Part shown: positions 43,640 to 51,751 of the stretch, piece by piece
How positions within the stretch are numbered: the stretch's first letter is position 1
Layout: each line of letters starts with the position of its first letter
NCBI RefSeq assembly: GCF_000380245.2
Contig: NZ_HG428741.1
Location: 2,173,347-2,237,346 of the forward strand
Source of the DNA: Bacillus massiliigorillae
GTDB taxonomy: Bacteria > Bacillota > Bacilli > Bacillales > DSM-1321
Length of the DNA: 64,000 nt
Reading direction: 5' to 3'
Made by a program: the position numbers and the translations under genes
The notes under the pieces: generated by a model
What the model was told of the DNA's origin: nothing
Seen by the model: only the letters and a program-made list of their open reading frames with translations
The model's database searches: none

Positions 43640-43852
43640 ATGCGGGTATATGCAGCTGTCGCATTGCAGGATGGTCACATTTTGGGAGATGCGGATTATG
43701 TACGTTTCATTAATCGAGAGGGTCAAGAAGTGTGGCGCTATTTAGTCGGAAGCACGATATCTGGGATGGCGGTCACTTCTAATGGCGAACGATGAGCAGT
43801 TGGAACTTATGGGGGAGAGGCTTCATTTAATTGTATTCACAAGTTTAATTAG
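43640..43852 (+). pseudogene. Beta-propeller repeat protein fragment
   Basis: The frame MRVYAAVALQDGHILGDADY, VRFINREGQEVWRYLVGSTI, SGMAVTSNGER, then TGA at 43793 and, still in frame, AVGTYGGEASFNCIHKFN and a stop. The G-x-V-W-R-Y pattern and the repeat spacing are those of PQQ/WD-type propeller blades. Other blades are absent, so it is a remnant. Confidence 0.45.
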
Positions 43853-43960
43853 TTTTTGCATAATTTATCTCTATTCGGATAGTGTCTCAGACTGCAAACA
43901 AACTATATTTCAAAAATTTTTTTATACAGATAATGTATAAAACCCATACTTACCGACCAT

Positions 43961-44500
43961 TTATTTTGTCAGTAGAAGTAATTTGTTTACCGTATTAGCA
44001 TTTCTAATTGTAACATTATTATTTACCGATGAACTGGCAATCTTTGACCATCTTGCTCTGGAAAAAGTCTTCAAAGGAGCAGACCAAAAAATCACACTAC
44101 CACGATGGGCAACCTTTTCGTATTCCGGTTTTGCTTCACCAACTCCCGCAAACACTTCTTCTACTCTAACGGGCGGAATTACAAAAATTGCATAGTTTAT
44201 CGATTCTTTGTCTATATTCCACCATGCTGGCGCATTCTCCAAGGTATCCGATAAATCTTTTACAGATAGAATTGTAACAGGAATACTTAACATAAATTTA
44301 TCTGCTATTGTAGATTCACATTTTCTTATCAGTTCACTTTTATCTTGGATATCGCTAGAAAAAATAACATTTCCACTATTGATATAAGTAATTACATCTA
44401 AAAAACCATTTTCTTCAAAAGCCATTTTCAATACAGCCATAGATATTTTGTTTTTACCTCCCACGTTTATACCACGCAAAAGTGCAATGTACTTTTCCAA
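43961..44500 (-). CDS. DUF1697 family protein
   Basis: 179 residues. The N-terminus YIALLRGINVGGKNKISMAV and the following ITYINSGNVIFSSD are signatures of DUF1697 (YhgN-like) proteins. The end SRARWSKIASSSVNNNVTIR, then NANTVNKLLLL is typical too. Function is unknown; they are small cytoplasmic proteins of ferredoxin-like fold. It is a single gene. I found no CT-repeat at its 3' end, only an AT-rich stretch 43853-43960. Confidence 0.85.
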   Translation of the reverse strand: MEKYIALLRGINVGGKNKISMAVLKMAFEENGFLDVITYINSGNVIFSSDIQDKSELIRKCESTIADKFMLSIPVTILSVKDLSDTLENAPAWWNIDKESINYAIFVIPPVRVEEVFAGVGEAKPEYEKVAHRGSVIFWSAPLKTFSRARWSKIASSSVNNNVTIRNANTVNKLLLLTK

Positions 44501-44634
44501 TAGCTACACCCTCTTTTATATTATTACCAATAGTATTGTATATAAATAATCTGCATTAAACTATACTTTTTGAACCGCTAATGTTCAATAAGGTATATAA
44601 ACATTTTATCATATATTCTATTTTCATGGATTGC

Positions 44635-44709
44635 TTGTGGTGTTAATCACACCGTCTACATGACAGCTCTGATTTTCTTCTATTCTACCTGATAGTTTAA
44701 TAAGAAATC
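44635..44709 (-). repeat. CT-repeat copy, right two-thirds
   Basis: CACCGTCTACATGACAGCTC hairpin, TTCTTCTATTCTACCTG and ATAGTTTAATAAGAAATC. It is 3' of the VOC gene. Confidence 0.8.
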
Positions 44710-44751
44710 TTTAAAGTTGGAGGTCAAATCATTTAAAGCCCCATTCAATAT

Positions 44752-45189
44752 TTATCTAATTTTCTCCGCCAACTCTAAAATAATTCCCTCTGGACCACGA
44801 ACGTAACATAACTTATAACTTTCTTCATATTGTTGAATCTCACTAAAGATTTCCGTGCCTTTCTTTTTCAATTTTGCAACAATAGCTTCAATATCTTCAA
44901 CAGCAAAGCAAATATGTCGGATACCCAGCGTATTTGCAAAAGTTTGCTGAATAGCTTTTTCATCTGACGGCGTATAAAATTTAACTAGCTCTATCCATGC
45001 TTGACCATCTGGCATCCCCAATCCTACACATGCCGTTTTAACATCATTAAGCCCAACTATTCTGTCCAACTGTACTCCATCCAATTCCCATTCCGCTTGC
45101 ACTTCAAGTCCTAAATCAAGAAAAAACGCTTTAGCCTCTGAAAGATCATTTACGTTTATACTCACATGATCTATTCTATTAATCTTCAT
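44752..45189 (-). CDS. VOC/glyoxalase-family protein
   Basis: 145 residues. Two beta-alpha-beta-beta-beta halves of the vicinal oxygen chelate fold: RIDHVSINVNDLSEAKAFFL at the start and GIRHICFAVEDIEAIVAKLK in the second half. Candidate metal ligands are His8, the His of IRHICF and Glu of IILELAEKIR near the end. The second-half pattern GPEGIILELAE is typical of methylmalonyl-CoA epimerase or lyase-like members. No substrate can be given. The start has TAGGAGGTATCAG upstream. Confidence 0.85.
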   Translation of the reverse strand: MKINRIDHVSINVNDLSEAKAFFLDLGLEVQAEWELDGVQLDRIVGLNDVKTACVGLGMPDGQAWIELVKFYTPSDEKAIQQTFANTLGIRHICFAVEDIEAIVAKLKKKGTEIFSEIQQYEESYKLCYVRGPEGIILELAEKIR

Positions 45190-45263
45190 ATCTGATACCT
45201 CCTATATTTCTGTTATTTTCAATACCTATATTCGTGTAAGGTTTGTTTGAAATTCTAATTCGC

Positions 45264-45671
45264 TTAAAACAGAAAATATCCTTCTTTAACAAACTTGCCC
45301 CGATGGTTGCATAAGAAAATACTGCCTATACGACAGTCTTGTTCTTCAGCTCTAGCACCTGTTAGTTCTATGAAAATTATCTTCTTTCGCTTAGATGAAA
45401 ATGGCTTATAATTAGTTGAATCATAAAGGAAGTTCATAGTATTATCCATAATCTCAGTATGCTGTTCGGTTCCAAAAACCTCCCTAATCTCATCGTAAGA
45501 AAAACCTATCATTATATTTTTTTCTACAAACTCTTTTGTTATCTTCATTTCTTTGCTTTGGTTCATAGGATCACTATCAAAATTACCGTCTTTGTTAACT
45601 TTAGTGGAATTTTCATTCGAACAAGAAAAAAGAAAAAAGATTTAACCTAAAACAATTGATAATTTTCTCAA
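45264..45671 (-). pseudogene. Lipoprotein gene with stop in the signal peptide
   Basis: From a TTG at 45671 the frame reads RKLSIVLG, a TAA stop at 45642-45644, then IFFLFSCSNENSTKVNKDGN: a lipoprotein signal peptide with lipobox FLFSC, broken by the stop. The mature part continues MNQSKEMKITKEFVEKNIMI, GFSYDEIREVFGTEQHTEIM and then runs into CT-repeat codons (about the last 30 residues). Initiation at the internal ATG (45566) would give an unexported protein. The mature part resembles small DUF-type lipoproteins, but I cannot name the family. Confidence 0.6.
45280..45379 (-). repeat. CT-repeat copy overlapping a broken lipoprotein gene
   Basis: CCTTCTTTAACAAACTTGC, CCCGATGGTTGCATAAG, TACTGCC ... 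GACAGTC, TTCTTCAGCTCTAGCACC and GTTAGTTCTATG. The 3' codons of the gene at 45264 are repeat sequence. Confidence 0.8.
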
Positions 45672-45785
45672 AAAAACCTACTTTTCCATCTCCTCACTTC
45701 AAGACTAACACAATTTACATTTTATAGAAATTTCAATAATATTCATCATTACCTTAAAAAGCAATATCGATTTGTTATACCACTA

Positions 45786-45879
45786 TCCTACTCTGTTTGT
45801 TCCATAACAAAAAGCAGCCTAAATGGCAGCCTTGCTCTAACGTAATAGAATTCGCTTGTTTAAGTATGCCCTTGGTTCA
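45786..45879 (-). repeat. CT-repeat copy
   Basis: CTCTGTTTGTTCCATAAC, hairpin CAGCCTAAATGGCAGCC, TCTAACGTAATAGAATTCG and CTTGTTTAAGTATG. The hairpin is again compatible but different. It is 3' of the TauE gene. Confidence 0.75.
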
Positions 45880-45896
45880 TTAAAAATTAACAATGT

Positions 45897-46634
45897 TCAA
45901 ACTAATTTAAATATAACTTGTCCTATTAATAGGATAATAATGAACGTCAATAAATTCTTCGCAACTTTAATCGGAATATGTGGTAAGGCAAACAAACCAA
46001 TTTGCGAACCAATTGCTGAACCAATTGCCATTGCAATAGCGTAGTTCCATTGAATAAATCCTATAATATAGAATACTAAAAAAGCTCCAAAACAACTCCC
46101 TAAAATGAGAACTCTAGTTAACTGTGCAGCTTTTAAATAGGTTTCATTTCGACCTAAATAATATAATATGCCAAATGTAGATGAACCTGGACCAAATCCA
46201 CCATCATACATAGCTACTAAATATGGAAATAGAATACTTTGCTTCTTTACATTTTTACTATTTTCATTATTATTTGTCCATCTTTTATTATTGAGAGTAA
46301 CAAAAAATGCAAAAACAAGCAGTAAAAGGGCTATAAAATTCATCTCCTTTTCAGAGATGCTCGTAGTTATTATTGCTCCAGAAAATCCTCCGATAGAAGC
46401 AATACAAAGATTTAAACAAATTGTTTTAAAAGAAATTTGTTTATTTCTCAACAAATAAGAAACACTTGTCAATGCGGCGATACCCGATGAAAACTTATTC
46501 GTCGCTATTCCTGTTTGAATAGGAATCCCTACAAGCATCATTGCTGGTAACGTTATTAGACCTCCTCCGCCAGCTAACGTACCAATAAAGGAAGAAAAGA
46601 TTCCTATTACTATTAATATAATAGAAAATTCCAC
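45897..46634 (-). CDS. TauE/SafE-family sulfite or sulfonate exporter-like permease
   Basis: 245 residues with eight predicted helices and the family hallmark GTLAGGGGLITLPAMMLVGI (about 18-37) near the N-terminus. A second glycine-rich motif, YDGGFGPGSSTFG, lies in the middle. These proteins move anionic sulfur compounds or other organic anions across the membrane; the substrate of this one is unknown. The start is behind AGGGGACTAGTTAAAGTGG. It is a single gene with a CT-repeat at its end. Confidence 0.85.
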   Translation of the reverse strand: MEFSIILIVIGIFSSFIGTLAGGGGLITLPAMMLVGIPIQTGIATNKFSSGIAALTSVSYLLRNKQISFKTICLNLCIASIGGFSGAIITTSISEKEMNFIALLLLVFAFFVTLNNKRWTNNNENSKNVKKQSILFPYLVAMYDGGFGPGSSTFGILYYLGRNETYLKAAQLTRVLILGSCFGAFLVFYIIGFIQWNYAIAMAIGSAIGSQIGLFALPHIPIKVAKNLLTFIIILLIGQVIFKLV

Positions 46635-46795
46635 TTTAACTAGTCCCCTGACATAAAGAACAGATTCTTTTATATTTTTATAAAATAATTATATCTCTCT
46701 ACAACAAATCTGTCTTTTTGCACATAATTAAAATATATTAATTGCGAAGAAGAACAATAATAAATTAGATTACTTTCTATTTGGTTTTGTAAATT

Positions 46796-46893
46796 AATCT
46801 TATTGCGCTAGCCTGCCCCGTTAACTGCATAAGAAAAAGACCATCAAATGATAACCTTGATCTTCTGCTATTGCACCCGTTAGCACAAAAAAC
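46796..46893 (-). repeat. CT-repeat copy with terminator hairpin
   Basis: ATCTTATTGCGCTAGCCTG, CCCCGTTAACTGCATAAG, hairpin ACCATC-AAA-TGATAA, CTTCTGCTATTGCACCCG and TTAGCAC. It is 3' of the GNAT gene. Confidence 0.85.
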
Positions 46894-46907
46894 AACTAAA
46901 ACTATTA

Positions 46908-47429
46908 CTACAAATCGGAGGGTAACATTCCATATACAATACTATCTGTCCATTCATTTTTATTCCAAAAATCTTGTATGAAATGGGCTTCCTTTCTCAT
47001 GCCTATTCGTTCACACAATTTTTGTGAAGCTGTATTCCGTGCATCAAGATTAGCTTGAATACGATGTACATTAAATTCATCAAATAATTTAAATACCAAA
47101 CTACTTACTGCTTCTGTTGCCAAACCTCTCCCAGCTACATCATTTAAAAAACTATATCCAATCTCAACAGTGTCTTTCATATCTGTATACCATACGGATA
47201 GATCACCAACTACTTTAGTCTTGTATATAACTGCTAAACTTAACATTGATTCTTTAGTGAGTGCATTGTTTGCTAACTTCTTATTAAATCTTTTCTGCAT
47301 ATCTTCAAGAGTCCACTTATTATGTAATAGGAACTTACATGTATCATCATTATTATAAATAGCAAATACATCCTGTAAATCAGTACTCTTAAAAGGTCTA
47401 ATTATTAATCTTTCTGTTGAGATTTCCAA
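46908..47429 (-). CDS. GNAT-family acetyltransferase (RimJ/RimL-like)
   Basis: 173 residues. The N-terminus TERLIIRPFKSTDLQDVFAI is that of RimJ/RimL-type ribosomal protein N-acetyltransferases. The acetyl-CoA loop is VAGRGLATEAVSSLVFKLFD, and the end has IQANLDARNTASQKLCERIG and MRKEAHFIQDFW. It is expected to acetylate an amino group of a protein or small molecule; the target is unknown. The start has GGAGGAGAGCCAACTTG upstream. Confidence 0.88.
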   Translation of the reverse strand: MEISTERLIIRPFKSTDLQDVFAIYNNDDTCKFLLHNKWTLEDMQKRFNKKLANNALTKESMLSLAVIYKTKVVGDLSVWYTDMKDTVEIGYSFLNDVAGRGLATEAVSSLVFKLFDEFNVHRIQANLDARNTASQKLCERIGMRKEAHFIQDFWNKNEWTDSIVYGMLPSDL

Positions 47430-47531
47430 GTTGGCTCTCCTCCCTCACATTCATTCTACAAAACATTTCTTGGTAATTAAACTCCATACTTTGATTTTAC
47501 CTTAATTATATATTTCACCATAGTAAATTAA

Positions 47532-47643
47532 AATCCTTATTCCACTAAACTGCATCGATAGTTGCATAACGAAAAAAGGCTGCTCATCGGCAACCTTAGT
47601 CTTCAGCTCTAGCACCCAATAGGTTAAGTACATTCATTCACAA
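47532..47643 (-). repeat. CT-repeat copy, full
   Basis: TCCTTATTCCACTAAACTGC, ATCGATAGTTGCATAACG, hairpin GGCTGCTCATCGGCAACC, TCTTCAGCTCTAGCACCC, AATAGGTTAAGTACATTC and TTCACAA. The TPR protein stop codon follows after two bases. Confidence 0.9.
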
Positions 47644-47644
47644 A

Positions 47645-48133
47645 CTATTTCCATATTTCATCTAATTTATCGGAATAGAAACTAATCGCTTTTTTATAAC
47701 TCAGTATTTCAGAGTCTGTTGTGGTATCTAACACAGTTTTTATTAAAATCTCCATTGCTTTTCTATTCTCATTTAGATTATATAAAGTCATTGAATAAAA
47801 CACTTGAATTGCTCTATTGTTCGGAAATAATTCGACACCCTTTAGGAATGTATATTTTGACTTTTCATATTCTCCTAATGTTCTATACGTACTTCCAAGC
47901 CCTATTATTGCACCTTCTAGATTTTCTCCAGATAACCCTTGTTTAATAGCCTCTTCATAGTAGGGAACTGCTTTTGATTCTTCTCCTAAAACATCAAAAC
48001 TCCAAGCGCATTGGTAGTTAACAAATGCATTATCAGGATATTCCTCTACCAATTTTAAAAGTATTTGATTTGATTCTTTCTTTTTATCATCTTTTCTTAA
48101 TTCAAGTGCTCTTACAAGCTGTTCTTCCTTCAA
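47645..48133 (-). CDS. TPR-repeat protein
   Basis: 162 residues made of about four tetratricopeptide repeats: PDNAFVNYQCAWSFDVLGEE, KAVPYYEEAIKQGLSGENLE, GAIIGLGSTYRTLGEYEKSK, then NNRAIQVFYSMTLYNLNENR. There is no signal peptide. It is a scaffold-type cytoplasmic protein of unknown partner. Start behind AAGGAGTTATTTACATTG. It is a typical cassette-type single gene. Confidence 0.85.
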   Translation of the reverse strand: MKEEQLVRALELRKDDKKKESNQILLKLVEEYPDNAFVNYQCAWSFDVLGEESKAVPYYEEAIKQGLSGENLEGAIIGLGSTYRTLGEYEKSKYTFLKGVELFPNNRAIQVFYSMTLYNLNENRKAMEILIKTVLDTTTDSEILSYKKAISFYSDKLDEIWK

Positions 48134-48188
48134 TGTAAATAACTCCTTCTTACATAATGTATTTAAAATAAATTCAACACTTGTTTAT

Positions 48189-48302
48189 GAAAATCCTTCT
48201 TCCACTATCCTGCACCTTTAGTTGCATAACAAAATAAGAGCTGATCTCAGCTCTTGGTATTGAAGTAAAGCACCTGTTTGTTTAAGTGTAATACTTCACA
48301 AT
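48189..48302 (-). repeat. CT-repeat copy, full
   Basis: AATCCTTCTTCCACTATCC, TGCACCTTTAGTTGCATAAC, hairpin AGAGCTGATCTCAGCTCTT, TATTGAAGTAAAGCACCTG, TTTGTTTAAGTG and TTCACAA. The stem is an exact palindrome GAGCTGATCTCAGCTC. Confidence 0.9.
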
Positions 48303-48323
48303 TCTCTCCAGAGTGAACCCCTG

Positions 48324-48788
48324 CTACTTAATCATGATCCTCTCCCCTTTTTCATCAAATGTATGCTTAAAATCAAATGCAAAAGGAGTTGGGCCATGCA
48401 GAATATAATAGTTGTATCTCTTAAATGCTTCCTCCCATGAGACATCCTTCACCTTTTCTGTCCACCAAACTACATAAGAAAGGTGTTTCTCTGGATATTG
48501 CTCCATCCATTTGCTTCTATCTCGTAATGCTTGTATATGCTGTCCCGAATAGGTAAAGCGATATAAGAATTGAAGATTTCTCCATACAGTAAGAGTAAAA
48601 ATAGGAGAGCCCTTTCCCTTTACGGTTTCTTCAGGGAAAGGGACTCCTTCAGGCGAAAATGCCTCTATAAGTCCTGATTTAGTTGCCTGACGATATACTC
48701 CATTTCCAACTTGATAAAATTCACGAGAGGTAGGGTGGTCATAATGATGGTTTAGCCTACCAACAGTATAGATTGAAACTAATGCCAT
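48324..48788 (-). CDS. DUF3291 family protein
   Basis: 154 residues. Signatures of DUF3291: MALVSIYTVGRLNHHYDHPT, FTLTVWRNLQFLYRFTYSGQ, and WWTEKVKDVSWEEAFKRYNY followed by LHGPTPFAFDFKHTFDEKG. These are heme-degrading-monooxygenase-like dimeric folds, but no heme-binding His can be fixed here. The function is unknown. It is a single gene behind a short ribosome site (GGAGGGC). Confidence 0.85.
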   Translation of the reverse strand: MALVSIYTVGRLNHHYDHPTSREFYQVGNGVYRQATKSGLIEAFSPEGVPFPEETVKGKGSPIFTLTVWRNLQFLYRFTYSGQHIQALRDRSKWMEQYPEKHLSYVVWWTEKVKDVSWEEAFKRYNYYILHGPTPFAFDFKHTFDEKGERIMIK

Positions 48789-48842
48789 AAACAGCCCTCC
48801 ATCTTATAGTCTTTTTATAGATATATTCAAGTGAAAATATAG

Positions 48843-48877
48843 AAATACCTTCTTCCACTAAATTGCCCCGTTGAAGC
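48843..48877 (-). repeat. CT-repeat copy, left end only
   Basis: ATACCTTCTTCCACTAAATTG, CCCCGTTGAAGCGG. It breaks off at the core and joins to an MCP gene fragment. Confidence 0.7.
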
Positions 48878-48958
48878 GGATATCTGTTCAATACTTGCAG
48901 CATTTTCTTCTGAGATAGAAGCAAGCTCCATAATGGCCAGATTAATAACTGATTCTTT
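48868..48958 (-). pseudogene. MCP signalling-domain fragment
   Basis: The minus-strand frame reads ESVINLAIMELASISEENAA, SIEQISAST: the segment that follows the hairpin tip in methyl-accepting proteins. It is cut at both sides. A further stretch 48960-49050 on the plus strand (TTFERAESTVKAATYIYMRR, then stop) is a fragment I cannot assign. Confidence 0.5.
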
Positions 48959-49266
48959 TTCAGAAACATGAAGTACAAGCAACAACTTTTGAACGTGCAG
49001 AGAGTACCGTCAAAGCAGCTACTTACATTTATATGCGTAGAGATTGAAAGAAACAAAAAATACCAATATAGTTCAATAATCTTAGTATTTTCCACTTTTA
49101 CTAAACTTATCTAATATTAAACCGAATAATTAATAGTAATAGTGATAATTAAACATAGTACTATTAGCATATTTATTTAATTCATTCGTTTACATAGTGG
49201 AGATACTAGAGGTTTCTAACATCAAAACTAAAACTAACTTAATCTAATTTATTGGAGGAATTCATT

Positions 49267-49650
49267 ATGAACGCATCAATTAAACCTTATTCATTAACTA
49301 CTAGTACGGCTGTAAAAAGAATTAATTTAAAATTATTAAGTCCTAAACTAAGCTTGGAAGAAACAAAACAATTTGCAACCGATTTTGGTAAAGCTATGGT
49401 GGGTATTCAACCTAGTTCATTCGAAATACATATCGACGCTTCTAGTTTCCAAGTTGTATCTAAAGACCTTGTATCTACACTAGAAGACGCTTTAAAAGTA
49501 TATAAACAAACTGGATTTAAAAAAGTTACTGTAAATTGTGGAGACAGTGTTGTATTAGGTTCTCAGGTTCTTCGATTAGCTCGTAGTATTCAACTTAATC
49601 AACTATCTACTATCACTAAAGGTGTAGAAAAGTCAGCTAAGTTAATGTAA
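49267..49650 (+). CDS. STAS-like domain protein
   Basis: 127 residues from the ATG behind TTGGAGGAATTCATT; an in-frame start 15 bases upstream lies inside that site. The strand-helix pattern is STAS-like: AVKRINLKLLSPKLSLEETK, SFEIHIDASSFQVVSKDLVS, LEDALKVYKQTGFKKVTVNC and VVLGSQVLRLARSIQLNQLS. It has the same general layout as the STAS-like protein at 35483 (strand with Asp, helix, GFK-x-V strand, helix) but low sequence identity by eye. The gene is the first of two on the plus strand, followed by a KAS III-like gene 170 bp on. Confidence 0.6.
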   Translation: MNASIKPYSLTTSTAVKRINLKLLSPKLSLEETKQFATDFGKAMVGIQPSSFEIHIDASSFQVVSKDLVSTLEDALKVYKQTGFKKVTVNCGDSVVLGSQVLRLARSIQLNQLSTITKGVEKSAKLM

Positions 49651-49727
49651 TTAACTTAATTTGCATGAATTAAGTTAGTAGTATTAGTATTGTGAATCAC
49701 TAAGTACGTTTAGAAGTAAAAAAAAAA

Positions 49728-49777
49728 GGTAAGTGGAGATAACAATGGATAACCGTAAATATTTCCACTTATCCTAA
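49728..49777 (+). promoter_or_regulatory. Leader-like hairpin with an 11-codon reading frame
   Basis: Arms GGTAAGTGGA and TCCACTTATCC enclose GATAACAATGGATAACCG and more. An ATG at 49745 behind GTGGAG opens MDNRKYFHLS and a stop. The hairpin and peptide sit between the STAS-like and KAS III-like genes. They could act as attenuator or translational switch. Confidence 0.35.
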
Positions 49778-49819
49778 ACCATTATTTTATTGACGTTGAA
49801 GGGTAGGTAAATTACCAAA

Positions 49820-50815
49820 ATGAAAAGTGTTAAGCTAAAAGACGTTGAGATTCTGCATCCTAACTTTCAAGTAAATAACGACTATTATATTACTCATTTT
49901 GATTTTAAAGGTAAGGATATTAGAAGTTTTCTTAAGCATATGGGAAGAGATAAAAGGTTCATAATTAAAGATAAAGAAGAGACGACGTTATTTTCTTTAT
50001 CTAAACAAGTAGCTTCTGATATTCTAAAAAAGAATAATCTAAAAGGTAAGGATATCGATTTAATTATCTACGCTACGCAAACTCCTGAATATTTAGCGCC
50101 TACTAATGCTACGCTTATCCATGAACATATCGGAGCTGACTTATATACAAAAACATTAGATATTAATGATAACTGTAGTGGTATGGTAACAGCTATTGAT
50201 ATAGCGAGTAGATACATTATGACTAGTAGAGACATAGATAAAGTGTTAATTGTCGGTGGTGACTTCTTAAACGTGTACGCTGACCCTGATAACGAAATCG
50301 CATACCCTAACTTTGGTGATGGAGTATCTGCTATTATTCTAGAATCAACTACTGACGAATCTAATATTGGGTTTATTGATTCTATAGGTCATACTAACCC
50401 TGTCGTAAAAGATAAAATGGTATTCCCTAAAGAAGGCTTAACGAAAATGTTAATGCAGAATCAAACGAATAACTATTTACAGTGGACACCGTTCTCTACT
50501 GACCATAGTAATTTCTCTGCTCGTGACTCAATTTCTACTATTTTAAATAGAAATAATCTGACTATTTCAGATATTGCTTTATTCTGCTTCTCTCAGTTTT
50601 CTCTAGCCGATGTAAAGGTTATTAGTGAATCTTTGAACATTGATGAAGATAAAGTCGCTTATTCGGGAGATAAGTATGGTTATACAGGAACTAGTTCTCC
50701 TATATTCGCTCTATATGACTCTATAAACAGTGGTAAAGTAAAACGAGGAGATTATATCTTATTTTGGACTGTAGGTTCGGGTTTCCATACGAATACGGTC
50801 TTATTTAAATACTAA
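49820..50815 (+). CDS. KAS III-like enzyme with altered active site
   Basis: 331 residues with the thiolase-type fold of 3-oxoacyl-ACP synthase III: IDLIIYATQTPEYLAPTNAT, then DINDNCSGMVTAIDIASRYI with the nucleophilic Cys, VLIVGGDFLN and FGDGVSAIILE. The His of the decarboxylation pair is expected in a PHQAN-like motif; here the site reads FCFSQFSLADVK. The Asn expected in YGNTS reads YGYTGTSSPIFALYD. The protein therefore keeps the thiol but probably not the malonyl-decarboxylating pair, which suggests acyl transfer rather than chain extension. The ribosome site is weak. Confidence 0.75.
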   Translation: MKSVKLKDVEILHPNFQVNNDYYITHFDFKGKDIRSFLKHMGRDKRFIIKDKEETTLFSLSKQVASDILKKNNLKGKDIDLIIYATQTPEYLAPTNATLIHEHIGADLYTKTLDINDNCSGMVTAIDIASRYIMTSRDIDKVLIVGGDFLNVYADPDNEIAYPNFGDGVSAIILESTTDESNIGFIDSIGHTNPVVKDKMVFPKEGLTKMLMQNQTNNYLQWTPFSTDHSNFSARDSISTILNRNNLTISDIALFCFSQFSLADVKVISESLNIDEDKVAYSGDKYGYTGTSSPIFALYDSINSGKVKRGDYILFWTVGSGFHTNTVLFKY

Positions 50816-50841
50816 ATTATGATTTTAAATATGTGATATTT

Positions 50842-50890
50842 AAAATACTTTTAACATAAATGAACATTATTTATGTTAAAAGTATTTTTT
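50842..50890 (+). terminator. Terminator of the KAS III-like gene
   Basis: Arms AAAATACTTTTAACATAAA and TTTATGTTAAAAGTATTTT (19 bp) around TGAACATTA, with a T-run. Between 50891 and 51012 no gene is seen. Confidence 0.9.
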
Positions 50891-51012
50891 ATTTTTATTT
50901 TTTATCGATAAATAAAATACTTCATTCCTTATGATTGGCAACAATAAAGTTGTTTAATTTCTATATATTTAAAAGGTATTTGTACTTAAAAATCATTAAT
51001 AAAGTTGTTTAA

Positions 51013-51061
51013 TTCTTATTGAACTAAGCACCTGTTTGTTTAAGTACATATATTCACAAAC
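51013..51061 (-). repeat. CT-repeat, short derivative without hairpin
   Basis: TTCTTATTGAACTAAGCACC joins to TGTTTGTTTAAGTACAT and TTCACAAAC. The terminator and the left core are deleted. It is near the 3' end of the lipoprotein gene. Confidence 0.8.
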
Positions 51062-51113
51062 TACGTATATAAAATTTATTAAATACTCAATAGATATAAT
51101 CAAAATGAAGCTT

Positions 51114-51686
51114 TTATTGAATAGGCCTAAATGACACTTGCCAAATTCCATCTACATTTTTAATCATCTGAAAACCATTTGTTCCTGCGCCTGAATCATA
51201 TTCAATACATCCTTCATAATCACTCGTTTGTAAGAATGTACCTTTATCAATATTCTTGAATTGTTTGATGATTTGTTTAGCAGAACCTCTGTGAGATTCA
51301 GGAATTTTTTCATCTTCTTCTTTTGACCATTGAACATACCCTTCTCTGTCTGTATATAAGGCATATACAACATCATATGTTTTATCCAACCTTGCTTTAA
51401 CATATAGTTTCGCAATACTTATTGGTTCAAATTCACTTAGATGTTTTAAACTTAAATCTTTTTGAAATTGGCTATAAACCTCTTCTTCTTTAGCAGACAG
51501 TTCAAAAGGGGTTAATTCATTACTTGAGTCATCGACAATTACTTTATCATTAACAGTCTTATTTTCTATAACATTTTGTTCAGTTTTTTCCTCACTACAA
51601 GCTGATAATAGGATTGTTCCAAGTATTAATGCAAATAATATAGAATTTCTCCAAGAATATAATTCGTTTTTAAAGCTTGGTTTCAT
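51114..51686 (-). CDS. Lipoprotein of unknown function
   Basis: 190 residues, start behind AGGGGGAATATATT. The signal peptide has a longer than usual polar start (MKPSFKNELYSWRNS) before the core ILFALILGTILLSAC, with the lipobox LSAC at about 27-30. The mature domain contains FEPISIAKLYVKARLDKTYD, ALYTDREGYVQWSKEEDEKI and the end NGFQMIKNVDGIWQVSFRPI, a pattern seen in small NTF2-like or DUF-type lipoproteins. No family name is certain. It is expected on the outer face of the membrane. Confidence 0.7.
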   Translation of the reverse strand: MKPSFKNELYSWRNSILFALILGTILLSACSEEKTEQNVIENKTVNDKVIVDDSSNELTPFELSAKEEEVYSQFQKDLSLKHLSEFEPISIAKLYVKARLDKTYDVVYALYTDREGYVQWSKEEDEKIPESHRGSAKQIIKQFKNIDKGTFLQTSDYEGCIEYDSGAGTNGFQMIKNVDGIWQVSFRPIQ

Positions 51687-51751
51687 AATATATTCCCCCT
51701 ATTAAACTTATATAAATTTTACCATTCTTTTAAATAAAATACATTATCTGG

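Noticed and set aside
48757..49095. 112-codon minus-strand frame upstream of the STAS-like gene
   Set aside because: It crosses a CT-repeat end and an MCP fragment that reads in another frame; not a real gene.
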